Made by a program: the position numbers and the translations under genes. Below, one piece after another: positions 36,209 through 46,153 of a stretch of DNA of 64,000 bases. The DNA is taken from assembly GCF_030052815.1 (NCBI RefSeq), contig NC_079498.1, forward strand, positions 77,238,992 to 77,302,991. The letters run 5' to 3'. Positions within the stretch are counted from its first letter, which is position 1. Each line of letters begins with the position of its first letter. A model generated the notes under the pieces. The model saw nothing but the letters and a program-made list of their open reading frames with translations, had not been told where the DNA came from and made no database searches. This DNA is from Hevea brasiliensis (lineage: Eukaryota > Streptophyta > Magnoliopsida > Malpighiales > Euphorbiaceae).

Positions 36209-37267
36209 TTTTATCAAAATTGAGGATGAGCCATGTGTATATAAGAAGGTTAGTGATAGTGCTGTCACTTTCCTTGTCTTATATGTGGATGACATTTTAT
36301 TGATGGGTAATGACACAGGTACGTTGACAACTGTAAAGGTATGGTTGTCAAATACATTCTCCATGAAAGACTTAGAAGAGGCAACCCATATTCTTGGGAT
36401 TCGCATCTATAGAGATAGAGCGAAAAGAATAATTGGTTTATCCCAAAGTCTATACTTGGAAAAGGTGTTAAAGAGGTTTAATATGCTTGATTCCAAGAAA
36501 GGATTGTTACCAGTAAGACATGGTATCCGCCTTTCTAAAGAGATGTCTCCGAAGACACCTGAAGAAAGAGATAAAATGGCCAGGATTCCATATGGTTCGG
36601 CTATTGGAAGTTTGATGTATGCAATGTTGTGTATTAGGCCAGATATAGCATATGATATTAGTTTGACTAGCAGGTATCAATCCATTCCAGGTTTGAAATA
36701 TTGAATAGCTGTCAAGAATATCCTTAAGTACTTGAGAAGAACAAAGGATTTATTCTTGATATATGGAGGTGGTGACTTGCAATTGGATGATTATACTGAT
36801 TCTGATTTCTAATCAGATATCGATGATAGAAAGTCTACCTCTAGGTATGGGTTCATTTGTAATGGAGGTGCAGTTAGTTGAAAGAGTTCCAAACAAAGTA
36901 CGACTATAGATTCCACTACAGAGGCTAAGTATATTGCTGCATCAGATGCTGCAAGGAAGCTGTTTGGATAAAGAAGTTCGTGAGAGAACTTGCAGTAGTT
37001 CCTTTCATTGAGTCAGTAGTTCCACTCCACTGTGACAACATTGGAGCAGTCATACAGGCTAAGGAACCCCGGTCTCACCAGAAATCCAAACACATGGAAA
37101 GGCGCTACCATATTATCAAAGAGATAGTTGGACAAGGTGATGTAGCCATGTAGAAAATAGCATCAGCTGAAAATCTAGCTGATCCATTTACTAATCCTAT
37201 GTCACAAACTCAGCTAGATCGACATCTTAAGAAGATGGGTCTAAGATATTGTAATGAATGGCTTTAG
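36209..37267 (+). pseudogene. Copia-2 reverse transcriptase C-terminus and RNase H
   Basis: Resumes the RT interrupted at 20711: CVYKKVSDSAV, then the catalytic box LYVDDILLMGND, FSMKDLEEATHILGI, IGLSQSLYLEKVLKRFN and ARIPYGSAIGSLMYAML. A TGA ends the open frame at 36704. RNase H follows with several TAA/TAG/TGA stops and a frameshift; TEAKYIAASDA near 36920 keeps the shape of the active-site helix. The last homologous residues, KKMGLRYCNEWL, end at TAG 37265-37267. The PPT AGTGGGAGAT (37272-37281) follows directly. Confidence 0.88.
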
Positions 37268-37271
37268 TGCT

Positions 37272-37281
37272 AGTGGGAGAT
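37272..37281 (+). other. Polypurine tract of Copia-2
   Basis: AGTGGGAGAT lies immediately before the LTR start TGTTAG at 37282, as in many plant copia elements. It primes plus-strand synthesis and fixes the LTR boundary. Confidence 0.85.
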
Positions 37282-37668
37282 TGTTAGTAGTATGCCCTAG
37301 AGCATATCATTTAGTATGTATCTTATATATGTTTTATTAATAAAAGGCATTTTCACTTTTCCGTTTACATAATATATTTATGTGTAATAGAAAAGGTTCA
37401 TTGATGTTTTGTTAGAAATTCTACTATTAAGTTATTAAAAATATGAGTGACAGTATTTCTAGCATAAAGTATCATAAATTGGTTCACAATCGAGGATACT
37501 TCACAATAAGGACATGACTTATCCAGAAAGATTATAATCATTTTTGTTCCCAAGTTATTTATATGAGATGTAAATAAGATGGAGTGGTGAGTCTCATGCC
37601 ATATAACAAACATGATAGACACTTATGCATGATAAGTAGGCCGAACCAGTGACATTTATGACAAGCAC
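37282..37668 (+). repeat. Shared copia LTR, segment 1 (5' end)
   Basis: Begins TGTTAGTAGTATGCCCTAGA and is cut at 37668 by Gypsy-D with duplication AGCAC. It is the only copy of the LTR 5' end in the window, since Copia-2's left LTR lost this part. The LTR continues at 49790. Confidence 0.88.
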
Positions 37669-40600
37669 TGTCACACCTTACCCCTCTGTAAGGCATAACA
37701 TGATCCCGTAGAATACTTAATGAACTACCGAACTTCACCTACCGAGAGCTCATTAAGCACCCTACAAGGGATTTTAAAACAATTTCTTACTTTTGGTAAG
37801 TGGTGAGCATTTCTAATAAGTATTTAAAACATGTACTTAAGTGAAAAGCTAGTTGGAAATTTTGGCCCATTTTATTTTTCCTCAAATTATATAAAATTTT
37901 TTACAGAGTTTCCTCTGTATTTTGAGAAAACCGTTCTTCAAATACCTGTAAAAAACACTTCTAAAAATTTTTCTCAGCCACAACTTCAATTTCACAATCA
38001 AACTTTATCAATTTCAACAATTCCACAATCATTTCATTTGAGACAAAACAATTTATATACATCCTTACAAAATTCACATCAAAAGAAATACAAACTAAAT
38101 TTTATTACAAACTTCATACAAATTTTGTACAAGCTGCTCAAGACCCATTTACATGTCCATACCTTTATCTGCAATACATACATCAAAATAAATATTTATA
38201 GGCAGGGTATAAATTATACCCGAAGACTTCAAGATGATAGCTCCTCACACCTCGTGACTCGATCTGCTTTTCTAGTCTCTGTATACAAAGAATAGAAGCT
38301 ATCATTTGTGTACTAGGACTCAGTGGTACACAACATACTAAAATAATCTTTATGCAAAAATAAAATCACATTTATTCAAAAATTTGACTAAACATAAGCA
38401 TTAAACACAAAACATGAATTATGAGATTTTAATGCAAACCAAGTTCATTTCAAAATATCAAAACACATTTCATAAAACCCATAGTTAGATCATGCCATTC
38501 GAAACAAATAGAATCTCAATAGCCAGAGGCTAAAGAGAAATCATATCACAAGGCTAGCTAGCTCAAATATATGGATATCCATTCACATCCTCTTCTACTG
38601 GCACACCTCAACACTTCTCCAGAGAAGGAATCAAAATTCGAAACTAATTACCCCCACTAGTCGTGCTAGTGAGGTGTTCAAATATATGGTCATGACACTG
38701 TTGTTTCAAAACTTATCTTAATAATTTGCTAAACATTGCTATTTCAAATATACACAATAACTTTCACAGTTTAATCAAAATATCATAAATAATGTCACAA
38801 ATAAACTTTCAACAATTCCAAATCACAAGTAAAATACATATTTCGTTCACTTTATCAATGAATTTTAAAGCATGAAGATATTGTGCACAAACCTCAAATG
38901 AGTCGCCTTTTGGCCTTAACTCGACTCCTCGGGTTCTATCTCGGTATTCTTTTCCACTGAAACACACAATTTTATAGTGTTTCAGTACCATAATTTAACA
39001 TAAATCCAAAAATAAATTTAACTTCACTTATACCTAGCTCTAACGTGCTAATTTCAACGTTCTTGAAATTTTGTGTTTCGGGTTACTATTCACTGCACTA
39101 TTTAAGTCAAATAGTTGACTTTCTAAGGCTTAATAGGTATGAGAACTCCAACTTCACCCACATACCACATTTTGCTCATTAAACTTGTTGGTTTTGGTCG
39201 TTTTCTCAAAGCTTAGGTCATTTTGGCAAAATTGCCAATTTTCGGTTTTGGAGTTCTAAGTTGCACTATTCCATTGGTCAATCTACTGTTGGAATTTGAC
39301 AAAACTTCCTTCATATAAAATTTTCCTTATTGACTTAAGTATATTCTCATTTTTGGATCACCTCAATCGGAGTTTTGTAGCTCAAGTTATGGCCAAAATA
39401 AAAATATTGTTCACGTGCACTGTTCATGCTGAGATTTTGGGTTCTGACAGATTTTCATCCAACTTTGGTCAGTAATTTGATTAAGTTAAGTTCATAATTT
39501 TGTCTAAATTTCTTCATATGAAATGTTCTACTATGTCTTAAGTTTCCATCGGTTCAAGAATCGCCTAAATCGGAGTTTTGTAGAGAGAGTTATAACCCTT
39601 CAAACATTACTGCTCAATATAAATTTTGCAGAGTTGCAGGTTTGGTAACTCAACTTTGCTCAATAATTAGAATGGGTTAATGGCATAATTTGGGGTGGTG
39701 TTCTTCATAACAGTTTTAGATCTATACCTTATCTAATTTCTGGTAAAATTTCAGGTCAATTTGACTTCCTAGCTCGAGTTATGACCAAATGAACGAGCAT
39801 CGCTCATTTGGTCAGTTTGGTGTAGTGGCAGCCTGCTCTCATTTCACTTTGGTCAATTTGTTCACCCAGTTTTGGTCAGTTTTTGGGCATGGTTCCTTAA
39901 TGAAAATTGTGCTCTTTTATGTCTATTTTCATCCCAAATTTGTGGATTATCAATTGGACTTGTAAAATTTGAGTTTTGGTCCTTCAAAGTGGGTTTGGTC
40001 ATGTCACGCAAAGATGACCATTGGACCTACGAATTTGGTTTTCATTCCAACAATTCCCACACATCTCTTTTGGTCATTATTGACCATTTTTCAGTCCACA
40101 ATTGGTCAAAGATATCATTTATGCATTTCTCCAAAATTTGCCTCAAACCTTAGGCCTCCAAACCCTAATTCACTTAATTATTGTAATTAATCACACTTAA
40201 TGGTTTTAATGCTAATCATTCAACACCAATAAGCTCACATACACCTTTAAACTCACCAAGTTCATGCATACACATCCTCAAACACTAGTTGACTAAAATT
40301 TAGGTTTGGTCCTTCAACAATTTATTTCATTTCATTTTTCCACAATTCATAGTGTAATTCAACTACTTAATTATGAATTTAAACATAATATTAAAAACTA
40401 ACCACTAACCTCTTTTGTTGAATTTCTCCCTCTTCAAATCTTCTTTCTTTCCTCCTCTTTTTGTTGTCAAGATACTTGTCAAAGTCCAAGAACAAGACTT
40501 ACTTAAAGGAGTTAGGGAGTTTATAAAATAAAATCAAGCTTTTGAAAGCTTGAGATGGGTGTTAATGGTGGAAAGGGAAATGAGAGAAATGAGGGAGAAG

Positions 40601-41299
40601 GAGTGACGGGAATGAAGTAATCAAAAAAAAAATTTTTTTCTTTTATTTTATCTATTTTGCTTATGGAAGACCACAAAAACTTAATTTAATAAATATTTAA
40701 TTAATTCCTTTTATGGCATCATGCATGATGTCATGCATGATGTCATCACCTTTTTGCTTTTTGATTTTCCTCTCTTTTTTTTTTCTATTTTTCTATTAGT
40801 TCTTTAATTTAATTCTCGACTCTGAAATTTTTTTTTCTTCGATTTTATTTGACAGTTAGGTCAGGAGTCAGCTCTCGGGGTCAATTGACCAAATTGCCCC
40901 TCGCCGGTTCATCCCTGTTTATAAATAATTCCATATTTCTTTCAGCTCCCTGACCTAATTATTTGACTGGCTTAACAGTTCTTTTTCGTGATTTTCTCTT
41001 TTCCACTGTGTTCATAAGGGTCCTAAGGACCGCAGCGTCACTTTTTACGGTTCAAAATTTGAGTTTAAAACGACTTCGCAGTCATTCCCGAGGAGGTCAC
41101 CCATCACGTGACTCTACTGCTTTAACTTCTTATGTTCTGTTTTTCTTGTTTATACTTAACTAATTGAACATTACTAATTATTTGTGTTTATGGCTTCTCT
41201 AATTGACTTAAGTGTGGTTCTAATCCCCTTAATTGTCCAGACCGACACCGGTCACCAGAATAGTGAAATATACCAGGCTATGCAAACGGGGGTGTTACA
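37669..41299 (-). repeat. Gypsy-D 3' LTR (3631 bp)
   Basis: Starts TGTCACACCTTACCC and ends GGGGTGTTACA. Features on the minus strand: stem CTGAAACAC/GTGTTTCAG (38957-38985), palindrome TTGTGCACAA (38881-38890), stem TTGTGTAC/GTACACAA (38306-38333) enclosing CACTGAGTCCTA, donor-like GAG|GTTAGTGG (intron start 40409), and the direct and inverted ATGCATGATGTC repeat at about 40717-40749. Differences from the other LTR are clustered in short patches. Confidence 0.94.
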
Positions 41300-41300
41300 A

Positions 41301-41336
41301 TTCTCCCCCCCTTAAATAAATTTCGTCTCGAAATTT
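41301..41336 (-). other. Polypurine tract and upstream inverted repeat, Gypsy-D
   Basis: On the minus strand AAGGGGGGGAGAA (41301-41313) precedes the 3' LTR, and AAATTTCGAGACGAAATTT (41318-41336) lies just upstream, identical to family A. Confidence 0.8.
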
Positions 41337-42082
41337 TACTTGGTATCAATTTCTGAATAGCTGTGGGTGTTGTCTCCTCATGTCCTCCTCTCGTTCCCAA
41401 GTAGCCTCCTGGCCCGAAAGATGGTTCCACAGCACTTTTACCAATGGTATCTGCTTATTCCGTAGTTGCTTCACCTCATAAGCCAGAATCTTTATGGGTT
41501 CTTCTTCATATGTGAGGTTGGATTTACTTCAATTTCTTCTACTGATAGTACATGAGATGGGTCTGATCAATACCTCCTCAACATAGACACATGGAAGACG
41601 TTATGTATCTTCTCCAACTCTGGAGGTAGTGCCAACCGATATGCCAAAGGACCCACTCTTTCTAGAACCTAATATGGCCCAATGAAACGAGAACTCAGTT
41701 TCCCCTTTCTGCCGAATCTCATAATTCTCTTCCAAGGAGAAACCTTGAGGAAAACTTTCTCACCCACTGCATACTGAATATCCCTTCTTTTCAAATCAAT
41801 GTAGGACTTCTGACGGTCTGATGCAGTCTTAAGTCGACTCTAATCACCCCGATTTTCTCTTGATTCTTTGAACGATTTTGGGTCCAATCATCTTTCTTTC
41901 ACCCACGTCATCCCAACACAACGGGGTTCTACATTTTTTGCCATACAAAGCTTCATATGGAGGCATTCCAATGCTTGATTGGTAGCTGTTGTTGTAAGCA
42001 AACTCAATCAAAGGCAAGTGTGTATCCCAACTGCCCTCAAACTCAATCACACAAGCCCGTAGCATGTCCTCCAAGATCTGAA
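41337..42082 (-). pseudogene. Gypsy-D integrase C-terminal half and chromodomain-like tail, broken
   Basis: The frame 42074-41844 reads EDMLRACVIEFEGSWDTH and NNSYQSSIGMPPYEALYGKK, then shifts. RQKSYIDLKRRDIQYAVG, KGKLSSRFIGPY and NVFHVSMLRRY follow with TAG/TAA stops and a frameshift in the acidic stretch before the chromodomain-like end. The break just upstream (42083-42120) falls on the SDGQSERV motif and removes the catalytic Glu from the main frame. Confidence 0.85.
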
Positions 42083-43726
42083 TTACCCTCTCGCATCGCC
42101 ATCGCTTTGTGGGTGGAATGCAAGATCGAAGTTCAATCTAGTTCCTAGGGCTCTCTGAAGACTACCCCAGAATCTAGAAGTGAACCTAGGATCTCTGTCT
42201 GACACGATGGATACTGGCACTCCATGCAGTCTCACAATCTCATCGATGTATACCTTGGCCAATCTTTCCAAACTATAATCCATCCGGACTGGTAGAAAAT
42301 GAGTAGACTTAGTTAGTCTGTCGACAATGACCCATACTGCATCATGACTCTTCTGTGTCCTCGGAAGTCCCATCACAAAATCCATCGTTATTCTTTCCCA
42401 TTTCCATTCGGGCACTGGTAGTGGATGTAACAACCCAGTGGGTACTTGATGCTCTGCCTTTACTTGTTGACAAGTTAGGCATTTGGATACAAACTCTGCC
42501 ACATCTCGTTTCATACCCATCCACCAGTAATGCTCCTTTAGCCCCCTAAACATTTTTGTGCCACCAGGGTGCATGGCAAAAGGAGACTCATGTGCTTCCT
42601 TCAAAATGATCTTCCTCAATTTAACATCATTGGGAACACATATTCTGCCCTGGTGTAGTAGTAGACTGTCATCTCTGATTGAGAATTCTGGTTTCTTGCC
42701 CTGCCTGACTTCTTCCATCAACTTCTGATACTTCTGATCATTCTGAGCAGCCATTCTAATCTGATCAATCAACACTGGCTGTACATGCCATGCAACTGCT
42801 GTCTGCCCATCATCATTAATCTCTAAGCTGGAATGCAATGATCTTAACTCATGTACCAAAGACAAAGGAGTAACCCGTAGACTTGCCATAGTCTTGAGAC
42901 TTAGGGCATCAGCCACAACATTAGCTTTCCCTGGCTGATAGTCTATCAGACAATCGTAGTCTTTTATCAACTCTAACCATCTCCTCTGTCTCAAATTCAG
43001 CTCTTTCTGGGTGCCCAAATACTTCAAACTCTTATGATCTGTATAGATGTAACAATTTTCCCCATATAAATAGTGTCTCCAGATCTTAAGAGCAAACACG
43101 ATAGCTGCAAGCTCCAAATCATGTGTCGGATAATTCCTCTCATGCGGTTTTAGCTGGCGTGATGCATAGGCAATGACATTTCGATCTTGCATCAACACAC
43201 AACCTAACCCATTGTGAGAAGCATCGCTGTAAACTGTATATTCTTTACCCGGAGTAGGTAAAGTCAGGATTGGAGCTTCAGTCAAACATCTCTTCAATTC
43301 ATCAAAACTCTGCTGGCATTTGTCCGTCCACTGAAATTTCACATCTTTTCTAAGCAGCTTGGTCAATGGAGATGTCAACATGGAGAATCCCTTCACAAAT
43401 CTACGGTAGTATCTAGCTAAACCCAGAAAACTACGAATCTCTGTGACATTTCTGGGTGGCCTCCAATTAAAGACATCTTCAATCTTACTTGGATCTACCT
43501 TAATTCCCTCTTCTGATACTACATGCCCCAAAAAGGATATCTCCTTCAGCCAAAATTCACACTTCGACAATTTAGCATATAGCTGTTTCTCTCTCAAAGT
43601 CTGTAGTACAATCCGCAGATGTCTATCATGCTCTTCTGCATTCCTCGAATAGACCAATTTATCATCTATGAATACCACAACAAACTGGTCGAGGTATGGT
43701 CTGAAGATAGTGTTCATCAGATCCAT
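42083..43726 (-). pseudogene. Gypsy-D RT, RNase H and integrase N-terminal half (547 codons)
   Basis: This is the longest open coding frame in the window. In order: [11 protein letters not shown] (RT catalytic box; family A has FIDDILIYS), [25 protein letters not shown]-like [18 protein letters not shown], the RNase H start [35 protein letters not shown] and [11 protein letters not shown] with catalytic acids, [11 protein letters not shown], the integrase HHCC zinc domain ([27 protein letters not shown]), [12 protein letters not shown] with the first catalytic Asp and [13 protein letters not shown] with the second. It ends in an abnormal [10 protein letters not shown]. It overlaps the preceding frame near 43717-43726 because of a small deletion in [11 protein letters not shown]. 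Confidence 0.92.
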
Positions 43727-44016
43727 AAAAGCAACCCGAATGGCATGACTAGGAATTCATAATGGCCATAGCAGGTTCTGAAGGCAGTTTTAGGAATACT
43801 CTGCTCTTGTACTTTCAGCTGATAATAACCTGATCTCAGGTCAATTTTGGAGAACACAGCTGCACCCTTCAACTGATCAAACAAGTCATCAATACGGGGT
43901 AATGGATATCTGTTCTTTATTGTCACCTTATTCAACTGCCGATAGTCAATGCATAATCGGAGAGTGCCATCTTTCTTCTTTACAAACAATATTGGCGCTC
44001 CCAAGGTGACACACAA
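43717..44016 (-). pseudogene. Gypsy-D RT, N-terminal part
   Basis: Reads [53 protein letters not shown] and FLVMPFG, then leaves frame where about 20 bp (the NAP-A-AF part of the motif, compared with family A) are missing near 43730. The frame is shifted relative to the upstream protease frame at about 44000, where a base of the SPWGAPVLF motif is lost. Confidence 0.88.
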
Positions 44017-44708
44017 GGGCGGATAAAGCCCTTGTTAAGCAACTCTTGCACTTGTACTTTTAACTCTTTTAATTCTGCAGGTGCCATTCTATATGGCATT
44101 ATGGAGATTGGGTCCAGACCAGGCATAACATCAATTTCAAACTGCACCTCTCTTTCTGGAGGTAATCCTGGCAATTCATCAGGAAATACATCCGGAAAAT
44201 CACATACAGTAGGGATGTCCCTTAGTGCTGGACTCCCCACTTGGGTGTCTATCACATGTGCCAAGTATACTTCACACCCCTTTCTGATCATCCTTCTTGC
44301 TAATGCAGCTGAAATGATGTTTGATGGCAGTAAATGCCTCTCCCCATGTATTACCACATCACCGTATAAAGGGAGACCAAAAGTGACTGTCTTCAGTCTA
44401 CAGTCAATCATTGCATGATGCCTGGCTAACCAATCCATGCCCAAAATTATATCATACTCTCTGAAGGGCATTTCAATCAAGTCTGACAGAAAAACATGTC
44501 CTTGGATCACCAAAGGACAGTCTCTATAAATTCTGTTGACCCGGACCTCTTGTCCTAATGGACTAGTTACTAGCACTTCAAAACCCATTTGCACACATGG
44601 AACAACAAGTGAACTAACTATGCTAGTACTAACATATGAATGGGTTGAGCCCAGATCAAACAACACAAATACTTCTTGATCAGAGATAGAGAATATACCA
44701 GCTACCAC
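43980..44708 (-). pseudogene. Gypsy-D protease and linker to RT
   Basis: The frame reads VLFDLGSTHSYVSTSIV, where the active site D-S/T-G has become D-L-G, then GMDWLARHHAMIDC, TQVGSPALRDIPTVCDFPDV, PDELPGLPPEREVQFEI and [12 protein letters not shown], joining to RT in family A. A shift after SPWE ends it. A stop near 44734 separates it from gag. Confidence 0.88.
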
Positions 44709-45963
44709 ATCGGAAGTCTCAGCCTCTTCTCACTGTCTCATTGTGTAGATTCTGGTTGAAGCACTTCCTTGTCCTGACTGACCAACTGTGCCCTAACTGC
44801 CTGAAGTAGTGCCTCTACCTCTACCTCTTCCTCTACCAACTGACTGTGAACCTTTGAGAGTAGGACTCTGAATAGATCCCTTGGCAGTAGTAGGAGCTGG
44901 ACTATATCTCGGAGCACTGGTACAGTCTTTAGCTATATGGCCCTTGCCACCACGCTAAAGCAGCTCGGTGGCCCAAGAGCACTCCCCATGAATCTTGCCA
45001 CAAGTCTCACAGGTGGGCATAATGTGAACCCTGCTCGATCACCGACTGCACCTAGGGGTTTCTGTCAAAAATCTGCCTCTACTAAATCTTTCCACCCCGA
45101 CCCTCGCTGGGTCCACTAAACTTCTTTTTCTTTCAGAGGTAGCACCGTAACTCGCTCAACCGATTTTTCCCCTTGTCTTTTCTCGATTTCTGCCTTTTTC
45201 GATTTTTCTTTCCTTGGGGTTGCTTCGATTCAATTCTCTCGGTTCAAGTGCTTGAGACATAAGCTCAAAAGTTCCGTGGTCGAAATCCTACAACTTGCAT
45301 CCGTATGCTGGGCTTCAAACCCGTTTCAAATCTCTTGCACCTTGCCTTGCTGGTAGTAAGGAGACTCCCCGCATAGTGACTCAGGCGGGAGAACTCCCTC
45401 TCATACTCTGCCACTGATCGATTTCCTTATTTTAAGCTAAAAAATTCTTGCAGTTTCTGATCAACATATTCATCTGGGATGTATTTCTGTCTAAACTCTC
45501 TGATGAAGTCCTCCCAGGTCAGCACTTGTGGTTCAACCAAACTGTGGGGGATGGTCTTCCACTAATCATACGCATCCCCTTGCAGTAGCGACACAGAGTA
45601 CTCAAACTTCAGTTCATCTTGGCAATGTAGATTCTTAAATACTATGTCCATTCTTTCAAGCCATTGCTCTGCCTCTAAAGGGTCCACTGTACCCTTAAAT
45701 TCTGCAGCCCCATACTTCAATAGTTTATCATATTGTCTGGCTGGAGGCAGTGGTTGTGCCATAGGTGGTTGGGGTGGAGCTTGAACAGGCATACCCCCAG
45801 CCATTTGCTGAAACATTATAGCCATCTGCTGTGCGAATTGTGCAGGGAACTGCGGCATTTGTGGGGCTGGTGTTGCTGACCCACTAACATTCGGTAAAGC
45901 TGGGGCTTCCCCTTGTGCCTCAGCTTCAACAGACTGCTTAACTAAGCGATCCCCTTCTTCCAT
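44709..45963 (-). pseudogene. Gypsy-D gag
   Basis: ATG 45963 opens MEEGDRLVKQS, with a proline-rich stretch (QAPPQPPMAQPLPP) and YDKLLKYGAAEFKGTVDP, ending LLQGDAYD at a TAG (45562-45564) in place of the first W of DAYDWWK. Homology goes on with stops, and the knuckle region around 44930-45060 is badly disrupted. Parts of 44935-45330 differ from family A by clusters of odd substitutions rich in TCGA/CGA, which may be assembly noise. Confidence 0.85.
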
Positions 45964-45987
45964 TTCAATCTGAAGTTAGGGTATCTC

Positions 45988-46145
45988 CTGAACAAATAAT
46001 AGATGGAGATTTCCCCCCCGTTAGTTCATATTCATGATGTAATGCACTGTATGTAACAATTATGGACATTGAGCAGTTGTACTTAACAAAGAAAAGACAC
46101 AAATTCATAGGTTAAAACATACTTCAAAAATTTGCTCTGATACCA
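45988..46145 (-). promoter_or_regulatory. Gypsy-D primer site and putative leader-intron acceptor
   Basis: On the minus strand the primer site TGGTATCAGAGC (46145-46134) is intact and matches plant initiator tRNA-Met. ATTATTTGTTCAG ends at 45988, 24 nt before the gag ATG, and fits a 3' splice site. With the 5' LTR donor (intron start 48897) it predicts a leader intron of about 2910 nt. Confidence 0.6.
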
Positions 46146-46153
46146 CAAAAACA

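Noticed and set aside
37831..38295. A 154-codon frame in the Gypsy-D LTR (partly repeated at 46523-46849)
   Set aside because: It is LTR sequence opposite to the element's strand, AT-rich, and the two LTR copies differ in start and end; no domain recognised.
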